Positions 33,077 through 41,158 of a stretch of DNA of 64,000 nt are shown piece after piece. The stretch is from Bacteroidales bacterium (GTDB taxonomy: Bacteria > Bacteroidota > Bacteroidia > Bacteroidales > UBA932): contig JAFRRF010000011.1 of NCBI GenBank assembly GCA_017428245.1, positions 1-64,000 on the forward strand, read 5' to 3'. The number at the start of each line of letters is the position of its first letter. The first letter of the stretch is position 1. The position numbers and the translations under genes are program-made. The notes below the pieces were generated by a model, which saw only the letters and a program-made list of their open reading frames with translations, was not told the origin of the DNA and ran no database searches.

Positions 33077-34387
33077 TTATTTTTTCTTTGTACCAGGGAT
33101 GAGGTTAAGAATCTGCTTGATGGGCATACAGTATTCTTCCGAAGCCTCAAGGCAACGGGAGGTTTCGAGTATTCGCTCGGCACATTTTACCATGGCAGGG
33201 TATGCACTACGAAGCATATGGTTGGCGTAAATGACGATATTGATACCCCAGCTGGCCAGTTCGGCTTCCGTAAACTGAGCATAGGTTGTCGGGACCGCCA
33301 CGATAGGGGTGTGATTGTCTGTCTGGCGGAAGCGCTCGCAGAATTCCTTGATATCCATCCCATCTTTGTTTTTGGAATGGATCATGATGCCGTCGGCACC
33401 TGCTGCCACATAGGCGAAAGCGCGTTCAAGTGCATCCTCGACGGGTTTACCCGCAATGAGTGATTCAATTCGTGCGATAATCATAAAATCGCGGGTAACC
33501 TGCGCTTCTTTGCCGGCTCGGATCTTACTGCAGAACCCTTCTATGGTGTCCTGCGTCTGAACGGCATCGGTGCCGAACAGGGAATTCTGTTTCAATCCGA
33601 CTTTATCCTCAATGATGACAGCGGAAACCCCAAGCCGCTCAAGTGTACGGACGGTGAAGACAAAATGCTCAGTCCGGCCTCCGGTATCACCATCGTAGAT
33701 AACAGGTTTTGTGGTCACTTCCAAAGAATCGCTGAGGTCATGGAGGCGTGTGGTAAGGTCAACGGCCTCAATATCCGGTTTCCCTTTGGATGTCGAGTCG
33801 GTCAGGGAACTGGCCCACATCCCGTCAAACTCACGGATTTCGTTACCTACAGTGACCTTTGTGTGCTCGATAATGAGTCCGGTAAGCCCACAGTGGGATT
33901 CCATGATGCGTACAATGGGCTTGGCTGTAATCAGGCGGCGTAGTGTTTTCATACGAGCCTCAGGCGTAGTTCCCAAAGAATCGAGTTCCTTTGCAAGCCC
34001 GGAAGAGGTGATACCTTTGGTGTAGGGTATTTCAATAACCTTTCCGCCAATAGCTTCCATCACTTTGAATACTTCTTCACGGATATATTTGCTCGGGCCT
34101 TCCAGCCAGTCATCTCCGTGGATGATATAATCCGGGCGATATTTGAGCAGATTGGGCACATAGCTCCAATCATCCTGCGGAACGACATCGGCAACTCCGT
34201 GAATGGAGCGAACGACCGTCTCGCGCTGTTCATATGTCAGGTAAGGGAGACGCTTATGTGTCGCGATAGCCTTATCCGTAAATAACCCTATTATTACATC
34301 GCCATATTTGGCCCCTTCGTTGATAATGTTAATCAATCCGGGGTGCATAATGTCGGCCACCATGCCGAGATAGACTGTTTTTGCCAT
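33077..34387 (-). CDS. aepX: PEP mutase with N-terminal nucleotidyltransferase domain
   Basis: A 436-residue fusion. The C-terminal two thirds (about 145-436) are phosphoenolpyruvate mutase, which rearranges PEP to phosphonopyruvate, the entry to nearly all natural phosphonates. The diagnostic EDK-x5-NS reads EDKVGLKQNS near residue 260, and 'YDGDTGG' binds Mg. Residues 1-135 resemble a TagD-like cytidylyltransferase (YLGMVADIMHPG, GLFTDKAIATHKR), but the HxGH reads His15-Pro-Gly-Leu18, so this half may not be catalytic. N-terminal domains of this type occur on PEP mutases of capsule clusters. It is followed after one base by the decarboxylase and preceded after 3 nt by an acetyltransferase. 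Confidence 0.95.
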   Translation of the reverse strand: MAKTVYLGMVADIMHPGLINIINEGAKYGDVIIGLFTDKAIATHKRLPYLTYEQRETVVRSIHGVADVVPQDDWSYVPNLLKYRPDYIIHGDDWLEGPSKYIREEVFKVMEAIGGKVIEIPYTKGITSSGLAKELDSLGTTPEARMKTLRRLITAKPIVRIMESHCGLTGLIIEHTKVTVGNEIREFDGMWASSLTDSTSKGKPDIEAVDLTTRLHDLSDSLEVTTKPVIYDGDTGGRTEHFVFTVRTLERLGVSAVIIEDKVGLKQNSLFGTDAVQTQDTIEGFCSKIRAGKEAQVTRDFMIIARIESLIAGKPVEDALERAFAYVAAGADGIMIHSKNKDGMDIKEFCERFRQTDNHTPIVAVPTTYAQFTEAELASWGINIVIYANHMLRSAYPAMVKCAERILETSRCLEASEEYCMPIKQILNLIPGTKKK

Positions 34388-34390
34388 ATT

Positions 34391-34954
34391 CTATAGTTGA
34401 AATCGATTCTTTATAAATCTGCCGGGATTGTTGTGGTTAATGATTCGGGCCGGGACCCCGGCCGCGGTCGCATCGTCTTCGATGTCCTTGATAACCACCG
34501 ATCCGGCCCCGATCGTTACGTTGTTCCCGATCCTTACATCCTCGACGATGCAGCACATCGGCCCGATATAGACACAGTCTCCGATGACGGCGGGCGTTTC
34601 GTTATTTGTGCCAATGGTAAGAGAATGACTTAGATTGACATTGTTTCCGATCTTCGTCCCTCCGTTGATGACGATGCAGTGGGGATGGCCAATAAATAAG
34701 CCATACCCGATTTCGGTTTTCAGCGGGATTTCGATAAGAAGCCTCCGGGATATCTTTTTAAACCGTCTAATCGCAAAAGATTGCCACCAACTCTTATACT
34801 GTGCACACCTGAACCAGAAAGTCCACTCTTTCCGGCCCCATTTGACCAGACGGAGGACCATTTTCAAATCGTATCGATAGGGAACGTGCGGATTGATCCG
34901 GACGAAATCCGAGTAAACAATCTCCACCAGGCCTTTGAATGAATCGGGTACCAT
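34391..34954 (-). CDS. Left-handed beta-helix acetyltransferase (serine acetyltransferase-like)
   Basis: A 187-residue hexapeptide-repeat acyltransferase. The N-terminal 80 residues are helical and basic; the beta-helix runs from about 85 to 175 (IGYGLFIGHPHCIVINGG, IGNNVNLSHSLTIG, IGAGSVVIKD, AAGVPARII). This is the serine-acetyltransferase-like group often found in capsule loci, where members O- or N-acetylate sugars with acetyl-CoA. The start overlaps the stop of the preceding membrane acyltransferase by one base. Confidence 0.85.
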   Translation of the reverse strand: MVPDSFKGLVEIVYSDFVRINPHVPYRYDLKMVLRLVKWGRKEWTFWFRCAQYKSWWQSFAIRRFKKISRRLLIEIPLKTEIGYGLFIGHPHCIVINGGTKIGNNVNLSHSLTIGTNNETPAVIGDCVYIGPMCCIVEDVRIGNNVTIGAGSVVIKDIEDDATAAGVPARIINHNNPGRFIKNRFQL

Positions 34955-36090
34955 TATGATGTGGTTTTTACTGTTCGGCGGTTGCCGCAGATAAAAGAGA
35001 GGAATCCGAGGCAGATCCGTTTCATTAACTGATAAACTCCTTCGCAGATCGCTATGGTGACAGCAGCGGACAACAGGTACTTGAAAGCAAGCATTACCTG
35101 GTTTGTGCCGGGCATCAGCTTACTGAGCAGGAAGGTGATTGTGCTGACGATAAAGATATGTGAAGCATAAATGAAGAAAGAACTGTCTGCCAGTCGGGTA
35201 AATAGACAGTTTTCTCCCTGCATGATACTCGCAGCCAAATTAAAGCCTGCTATAACGCCAAACAATTGGAAGCAGCGCAAGACATATTGTGTGGAACCAT
35301 TCCGGCCGAAGGATATCACCAATAAAACCAACAGGATGGCAGATCCGACGTAGGACGGCCATTTGACTTTTCTGAAAGAATCCACAAGCCCTTTGGAAAA
35401 GATGGCAAAGTAGGCTCCCGCGGAAAAGAACAGGAAGCCGATGATCGAGAATCCTTCCATCGGGAACCAGATGTTCAGGATGAAAAGAATGGCCAGGATG
35501 CCCAAGCCGATGCCCTTGGCGTGCTTTACGAAGACATAAACGAGGGGAGAGAATAGATTGATCACAATCAGGTCGCGGATGAACCAAAGCGGACCGGTGG
35601 CGGGTACTCCGTTGTGCATCGTCACACCCAGCAGGTTGACGGTCGGCGGATTCCACTGTTCCACAATCCGGTTACTGTCCCAGAACATTCTGAGCCAGCC
35701 TCTTTCCCGGAAGATGGACGCAATCGAATCCGGGTTCTCCGTCATAGCCCCGAAATAAGGGGTAATGCACAGATAGGCGATTCCCAGCAAATTCCACAAG
35801 AGATAGGGAATCAGCAACGTGTGGACTCTCCTTTTCATTTTCCCAAGCCACACATCCTTGTCCCATCGTTCCAGATTCTTGAAGAACAGGTAACCGGAAA
35901 TGAGGAAGAAGGAAGGTACGGCAATGCGGCAGATACCTTCGGAACAGATGATTTTAAGCGTATAGGCAAAACCGCTGTCGGCAACGATTGGCCGCCAGGT
36001 CGGTTCCAGAATCTGGGCGTGCAGCAACACGATGAGGCACGCCAGCGGAAACCGGAGCCACTCAATCACCTTTGAATCGGTCGCTTTCAT
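34954..36090 (-). CDS. Membrane acyltransferase family 3
   Basis: A 378-residue integral membrane protein with about ten hydrophobic helices (PF01757). The N-terminal WLRFPLACLIVLLHAQI holds the conserved His, and 'VPSFFLISGYLFF' the second family block. Such proteins transfer acetyl or other acyl groups to sugars across the inner membrane. One of three of this family in the operon (others at 44664 and 48580). It overlaps the gene before it by 4 nt. Confidence 0.87.
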   Translation of the reverse strand: MKATDSKVIEWLRFPLACLIVLLHAQILEPTWRPIVADSGFAYTLKIICSEGICRIAVPSFFLISGYLFFKNLERWDKDVWLGKMKRRVHTLLIPYLLWNLLGIAYLCITPYFGAMTENPDSIASIFRERGWLRMFWDSNRIVEQWNPPTVNLLGVTMHNGVPATGPLWFIRDLIVINLFSPLVYVFVKHAKGIGLGILAILFILNIWFPMEGFSIIGFLFFSAGAYFAIFSKGLVDSFRKVKWPSYVGSAILLVLLVISFGRNGSTQYVLRCFQLFGVIAGFNLAASIMQGENCLFTRLADSSFFIYASHIFIVSTITFLLSKLMPGTNQVMLAFKYLLSAAVTIAICEGVYQLMKRICLGFLSFICGNRRTVKTTS

Positions 36091-37616
36091 TCGAATACGA
36101 CGGCGTTGTGACGCACGAAGGGCAGTTTTTCATAGACAAGGAGAACTTGATTGTTCTCGTTCTCAAAAGTCGGCTCGTCGGAGCTGACCCACAAGTCGGA
36201 GATGCACCGTCCGAAAACGGAACGTTGGACTTTGATGCCTGCCGGGGGATTGCTTTTGTCGATGATGACGGCGATGGTTCCCGGTGCAATATTTTCCCAG
36301 CCGTTTTCTTTCGGGGCTTGATTCAAATCGGCGCAAAGAGTAGGCACTACCCGCAACGGCTTCTCCTGGTCATAAGCCCCGTCGAGTGTGTGAAGGGCAT
36401 ACCAGGAAAATACATCGGAAGGGTAAGTGTCTTTGGATGTGACTTCCTTTTTCGAGAAATCATAATAGACCAGACCGTCTTTGGAAGCCTTATACGAGGC
36501 GTTGATGAAATTGTAAACCGCCCGGTGATGACTCAGGAAACGGGCATTTCCTACGGCAACGACGCCGACCCACAGGGCAAGTGCCGCCAATACAATAGAA
36601 CTTGCCGTCTTGTATTTCTTTTGCTCAGGGAGAATATACCGTTTTACATACGTGACGATGATGACAATCGCCGCGAACTCCATACCGAAAAGTTGCCGGT
36701 TGCCGTAGACCCCGATGTACAGATTGAATGCCAGCATCACAACCCAGACAATCCAGTAGAAGGCGGTGCAGGAGAAGAGCTCCTTGAACTTGATTTTCCG
36801 GAAGATCCGCAGATAGAGCAGGAATACCAGCAGCAGATAGGTGATCCGGAGATAGAACCCAAGTTTGGCGAGACTCATCACGGCGGGTGGAAGCAGGTTG
36901 GAACTTTTGACCACTTCTCCGGTCCGCCCGAGATTTGCCGGCGACAGGCACAGCAGGACGGCACCTGCAGCGAAGCATACCAGAAGAATCCACTGCGTCC
37001 AAGTTGCCTTTCGGATATTCACCAGAACAAAAATACCCAGCGCCGCCCCGACTCCAATGACTAAAGCCTCTTGCGACCAACCGGCGAGGAAGGCGAACGG
37101 AGCCGCCCAGAAGAGATGATACCAGCGCCAGGGTTTTTCCGGCTCTTTCCCAAAATGCTGAAGGATCAGCAGGAATGCCGCCACCAGGGCGAACATCCAC
37201 GGATAGCCGATCTGGCAGGTCGGTGTAAATTTGGTTCGGAAGCCAAGGAAGATCAGGCAGACCAGCAGGGCCATCATCTTCCAGTCGTCATACCTGACCT
37301 TGCACAGGCTGGCCATCAGGAGCAGCAGTGCCACCCAGACCAAAGCATTCGACAGGGCAAAAGCCGTCTGGCCGAAGAACGGAATGTAAAGCTGGCACAG
37401 GAAATGGGCTACGGTTCGTCCGTTGATGGTTTTGTAGTGCGCTATCTGAGAGGTGACGACGTCACTCAGACTGGAGATTTTGGAGCCGTCCTTGAAACTA
37501 TAGTTATAAGTGACATCATCGCCGATCCACAAAGCCGATTGGGAAAAAGCGAATATGGCAATGGCAAGGAGTGCCGGGATCAGCAGTACAGTCCAGTTGA
37601 TGCGATTTTTTCTCAT
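36087..37616 (-). CDS. Polytopic membrane protein, DUF6056-like
   Basis: A 509-residue protein with about ten to eleven membrane helices in the first 350 residues and a soluble C-terminal domain of about 150 residues. The first external loop (IGDDVTYNYSFKDG … TINGRTVAHFL) matches the DUF6056 membrane family of polysaccharide clusters, which resembles GT-C glycosyltransferases that use polyprenol-phosphate sugars. The GtrB-type transferase directly upstream (2 nt away) could supply such a donor, and GtrA at 11659 could flip it. Transfer of a side-chain sugar in the periplasm is therefore a reasonable inference. Confidence 0.65.
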   Translation of the reverse strand: MRKNRINWTVLLIPALLAIAIFAFSQSALWIGDDVTYNYSFKDGSKISSLSDVVTSQIAHYKTINGRTVAHFLCQLYIPFFGQTAFALSNALVWVALLLLMASLCKVRYDDWKMMALLVCLIFLGFRTKFTPTCQIGYPWMFALVAAFLLILQHFGKEPEKPWRWYHLFWAAPFAFLAGWSQEALVIGVGAALGIFVLVNIRKATWTQWILLVCFAAGAVLLCLSPANLGRTGEVVKSSNLLPPAVMSLAKLGFYLRITYLLLVFLLYLRIFRKIKFKELFSCTAFYWIVWVVMLAFNLYIGVYGNRQLFGMEFAAIVIIVTYVKRYILPEQKKYKTASSIVLAALALWVGVVAVGNARFLSHHRAVYNFINASYKASKDGLVYYDFSKKEVTSKDTYPSDVFSWYALHTLDGAYDQEKPLRVVPTLCADLNQAPKENGWENIAPGTIAVIIDKSNPPAGIKVQRSVFGRCISDLWVSSDEPTFENENNQVLLVYEKLPFVRHNAVVFE

Positions 37617-37618
37617 CG

Positions 37619-38563
37619 TTATACCAGTTTGTCGTTATGCTCCCGCACCAGATAGCCGGGGCGTCGTTTGGCCTCATTGTACATCCGCGCGACATACTCT
37701 CCGAGAATTCCGACGCAGAGCAGCAAAACGCCACCCAGGAACAGGATCACGCATATAAGCGTGGGGAAGCCGGCCACGGGATCGCCATAGATCAGTGTCT
37801 TGACCAAGATGAAGATGAGGTAGACAAAGGCAAGGAAAGAAATAATCAGTCCCAGCCAGGTTGCCAGGTGAAGCGGCGCCGTCGTGAAAGAGATGATGCC
37901 GTCGATGCCCAGGCGCATCAGTTTCCACATGCTCCAGGAAGTAGTGCCGGCGACCCGGTCACCCCGGTCGAAAAGCACCTCGGCTTTTTTGTAACCGATC
38001 CAGCAGAACAGACCTTTGGTGTAACGCTCCGTCTCCCGCAGCGATTTCAATGCTTCCACGCAGCGGCGGTCCAAAAGACGGAAGTCGCCGACGTTCTGCA
38101 GCATCTCCACCTTCGACATCTTGTTGAGAATCTTGTAGAATTGCATCGAAAGGGTGCGTCGCAGCCAGCTTTCCTTCCCCCGGGAAACACGCTTGGCATA
38201 GACGTCCTCGTAACCTTCCTCCCATTTTTCAATCATTTGGAACATTACTTCCGGCGGGTCCTGGAGGTCGGCGTCCATAACGATGCAACAGTCGCCGGTC
38301 ACGTAATCGAAGCCGGCCATCATCGCATTCTCCTTGCCGAAATTGCGGGAAAGGTCGATGTAACTGACCCGGCTGTCGTCCTTGTGCATCTGCCGCAGGA
38401 TGGACAGGGTGGAATCCTTTGACCCGTCGTTAACCAGCAGGATTTCAAAGTCGTATTTGGAAGCGACTCGTTCGTCGGCCATCACATCGTACAATGCCTT
38501 GTACAGCAGGGGCAGCGATTCCTGCTCGTTGTAGCAGGGAATCAGGATCGAAATCTTTTTCAT
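37619..38563 (-). CDS. GtrB/DPM1-type polyprenol-phosphate glycosyltransferase (GT2)
   Basis: A 314-residue GT2 enzyme with KISILIPCYNEQESLPLL at the N-terminus, VNDGSKDST, DLSRNFGKENAMMAG and the metal site CIVMDADLQDPP near residue 97. Two membrane helices at about 230-290 are typical of GtrB-like enzymes that charge undecaprenyl phosphate with glucose or another sugar. It partners by type with the GtrA protein at 11659 and probably feeds the membrane protein encoded next. It overlaps the GT32-like gene by 4 nt. Confidence 0.9.
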   Translation of the reverse strand: MKKISILIPCYNEQESLPLLYKALYDVMADERVASKYDFEILLVNDGSKDSTLSILRQMHKDDSRVSYIDLSRNFGKENAMMAGFDYVTGDCCIVMDADLQDPPEVMFQMIEKWEEGYEDVYAKRVSRGKESWLRRTLSMQFYKILNKMSKVEMLQNVGDFRLLDRRCVEALKSLRETERYTKGLFCWIGYKKAEVLFDRGDRVAGTTSWSMWKLMRLGIDGIISFTTAPLHLATWLGLIISFLAFVYLIFILVKTLIYGDPVAGFPTLICVILFLGGVLLLCVGILGEYVARMYNEAKRRPGYLVREHNDKLV

Positions 38564-39324
38564 TTGGAGAAAATCGTTTTGATGACGCTCTTCAGGCCTT
38601 CATATTTGAGGATTCCGACCATTCTCGTAAAACGTGGCCGGAAACGCTTGGGTATGAACTTGAACTTGCCTTGCTGGGTACGGCCGTAGATATCGACGGG
38701 CGAGATCCAGGAAGCATCGTAATAGTGTATGGTAAGCGTGTTGCCGGTGATCTTGAATTCCTTGGTCACAGGATCGCTCGGATAGAAATACTCCTTGGGA
38801 AGAATGGTCAGGCCGTTGACGGTCTGCAGCGTGTTGTTCGGCTCGAAGCCGTAGCGGAGGCAGATTTCCTTGAAGCGGCGGCCGATGACGGCGGTATCAA
38901 AGCTGCCGTCTGGCTGCCGGAAATGCGCATGGTCATAGGCTTCAAGCAGGGCGGCGAACATGGGATGTCCTTTAACACAGCCGAGAATGCCCATTCCGAT
39001 CTGGAATTTGGATTCAAAGGCGGTAAAGGCTTCGTATTCCAACAGATGATCGATCGGTTTGATCACCTCGACGTCGGTATCGAAATACACGCCTCCGTGG
39101 TTTACCAGGATCCAGGTACGGGCTACGTCGGAGACATAGGCCCATCGGCGCGCTTTGTATGCTTCCGCAATGTAATCGTTGCAATGAACGTCGAAGTTGC
39201 TTTCGTTCCACTCCTTGATTTCGTAGTCCGGACAGAACTTCTTCCAGCTCTCAATATACCGTTTCGTGGATTCCGGAAGCGGATTGCCGCCGAACCAGCA
39301 GTAGTGTATGATTTTGGGAATCAT
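38560..39324 (-). CDS. GT32-type glycosyltransferase (OCH1/capsular type)
   Basis: A 254-residue enzyme. KIIHYCWFGGNPLPES at the N-terminus, RRWAYVSDVARTWIL and the DxD in GGVYFDTDVEVIKP define the Gly_transf_sug (PF04488) family. Members transfer mannose, galactose or similar sugars in bacterial capsules. It overlaps both neighbours by 4 nt. Confidence 0.9.
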   Translation of the reverse strand: MIPKIIHYCWFGGNPLPESTKRYIESWKKFCPDYEIKEWNESNFDVHCNDYIAEAYKARRWAYVSDVARTWILVNHGGVYFDTDVEVIKPIDHLLEYEAFTAFESKFQIGMGILGCVKGHPMFAALLEAYDHAHFRQPDGSFDTAVIGRRFKEICLRYGFEPNNTLQTVNGLTILPKEYFYPSDPVTKEFKITGNTLTIHYYDASWISPVDIYGRTQQGKFKFIPKRFRPRFTRMVGILKYEGLKSVIKTIFSK

Positions 39325-40262
39325 CGTTTCGTCTTGTTCAGTAAAAAGACATGGGTTTTCAAGACAAAGCGGTATAGCCGGGAGTCCCTGATGCGGAAGA
39401 TCAATTCTTCGCTCGGCCCGAGTTCCTGCTTCTTGTCCTTGAAATAATCCCGGACAGCTTTGAATTCCGGGTCATTATAGTCGATTGAGCCACCATCGAG
39501 CATCACGTATTTCATTGCGTTGAGCCAGGATTTGTTGACCAGTAACTTGATCTGGTCGTACGAGTCCAGACCAGTACATTTGCTCAGGAATAGTTCTTCC
39601 ACCTTGCTGAAATAATACTTTTCGTATTCCCAGTTATGTTTGAAAGTCTTTGTGACAGAGGCTTCGTTCTCGTGGTTGACGGCATAGACACAACGAGGCA
39701 GAATCCGGGCATTCTTCATCTCAAGGGCATACATTGAATTTAGCAGAAGATCTTCGCCCATTGCGAGCCGTCTGTCAAGGGTGTAGTCGATCCGTTTGTA
39801 AATGGATGTCCTGAACAGTTTTCCCCAAAGGGCGGGTCCGACTTTCCCCGTCCACAAGTCGGCCAGATAGGCTTCCTTCCCAATAATTGCATCGGGGCGG
39901 CCTTCCGAGAGAAGCAGGTCTGTCTCCGGTGTACAATTGTCGAGCAGATACTCCAGGGCATCGGGAACGAACTGGTCGTCTGCATCCAAAAAGGCAAGAT
40001 ACGCTCCGGTGGCATGATCGACTCCTTTCGCCCGAGCCGAATTCACGCCGCCGTTCGGCTGATGGAATACCTTGATCCGAGTATCCCTTGCCGCATAGTC
40101 GTCGCAGATTGAGGCAGAAGAATCCGTGGATCCATCATCGACGACCAACAGTTCCCAATCGGGAACAGACTGGGCGATGACGCTGTCAATGGCAGTCGCC
40201 AAAAACTTTTCGCCGTTATAAACAGGCAGAATGATGGATACCCGAGTCATTGCTTCGTTCAT
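39321..40262 (-). CDS. Glycosyltransferase family 2
   Basis: A 313-residue GT-A enzyme: RVSIILPVYNGEKFL, VVDDGSTDSSA and YLAFLDADDQF with the DxD. The C-terminal part ('GKLFRTSIYKR', 'MGEDLLLN') resembles capsular GT2 enzymes of the EpsJ type. Sugar specificity is not assignable. It overlaps the flanking genes by 4 nt on each side. Confidence 0.9.
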   Translation of the reverse strand: MNEAMTRVSIILPVYNGEKFLATAIDSVIAQSVPDWELLVVDDGSTDSSASICDDYAARDTRIKVFHQPNGGVNSARAKGVDHATGAYLAFLDADDQFVPDALEYLLDNCTPETDLLLSEGRPDAIIGKEAYLADLWTGKVGPALWGKLFRTSIYKRIDYTLDRRLAMGEDLLLNSMYALEMKNARILPRCVYAVNHENEASVTKTFKHNWEYEKYYFSKVEELFLSKCTGLDSYDQIKLLVNKSWLNAMKYVMLDGGSIDYNDPEFKAVRDYFKDKKQELGPSEELIFRIRDSRLYRFVLKTHVFLLNKTKR

Positions 40263-41158
40263 TTCCTGAAATGCTCCCGGATGAAGAAAAGCAGTTGCGC
40301 TGGCAGGCCGTTGCGGAATCCTTCGGCGTCGACGGCCACGTATTTGTCTTCAAAGACATTGAAGGTATGGAAGGCGTGGCCATACTTGAGCAGGGGCGAA
40401 TGCAGACGCCGAATCTCTTTAAACGAAACCCTGCCGTTTTCTACGACCATATCCTGAAGAACCACACAACCCCCATAAAAACGAGTACAGTCCTGGGCGG
40501 GCCTTATCGTACGCCCTTGCGCGTGGAACGGGACGCCGGCGTTTCGGGCTACTTTCGTTGGGAATGCGATACTATCGGCCGGAGCCGCATCGGTTTCGGA
40601 GGAATAAGGATAGATATCCAGCTTTCGGCCACTATCATTGGGTGCGGTCGTGGCAAGAATGACGTCGCGGCCTTCCAGCTTCCATAGGACGGCATCGGCC
40701 AGGGGGTAGTCGCTGAGGTCCCGGACTTTCGTGGCGATGCCGGAATCCTCGTCATACTCGAATAGTGTCAATTTCCCGGAAAGGGTGTTCTCCGGGTATA
40801 TGTAAACCTTTCCACCTTCCCTGTAATAGGCCGGGAAAGACAGGTGCGTTTCCTGTTCGATGACCGGATCGATCTGCTCCAGTTTCCACGTATGGCGGTT
40901 CACTTTCAAGCGAGAGATGCGTCCTCTGTTGCAGGAGTACAGAAATTCTTCCACTAAGATGAAGACATAGTCATCCGTCATCGAAAGGATGAATGGATCG
41001 GCGAACCACCGGTCTTTGCAATGATGCTTGATCCAGTGGATTCTCAACTTGCCTTTCGGATTGAGAATGGCATCAGGATCAAACTCTGCTACACCTACTG
41101 TCCATCGCAACAGGGTGTAGTTGACATACCAGTTTTTGAGCCGCTCTTTAAGATTCAT
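40259..41158 (-). CDS. GINT1 N-terminal-domain-like beta-propeller protein
   Basis: A 299-residue soluble protein. Blocks such as DRWFADPFILS, 'ILVEEF', HLSFPAYYREGGKVYIYPE and LADAVLWKLEG recall the glycosidase-like propeller domain found at the N-terminus of plant glucosamine inositolphosphorylceramide transferase 1 and of bacterial homologues in polysaccharide loci. Bacterial homologues are often called formyl- or glycosyltransferase-associated; activity is unproven. It could bind or transfer a sugar. It starts directly before the pyruvyl transferase stop with no gap. Confidence 0.6.
   Translation of the reverse strand: MNLKERLKNWYVNYTLLRWTVGVAEFDPDAILNPKGKLRIHWIKHHCKDRWFADPFILSMTDDYVFILVEEFLYSCNRGRISRLKVNRHTWKLEQIDPVIEQETHLSFPAYYREGGKVYIYPENTLSGKLTLFEYDEDSGIATKVRDLSDYPLADAVLWKLEGRDVILATTAPNDSGRKLDIYPYSSETDAAPADSIAFPTKVARNAGVPFHAQGRTIRPAQDCTRFYGGCVVLQDMVVENGRVSFKEIRRLHSPLLKYGHAFHTFNVFEDKYVAVDAEGFRNGLPAQLLFFIREHFRK

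Noticed and set aside
33076..33183. N-terminal extension of phosphonopyruvate decarboxylase
   Set aside because: These 36 codons lie inside the PEP mutase gene and are not conserved in the family, which starts at MISPAFF-like sequence.
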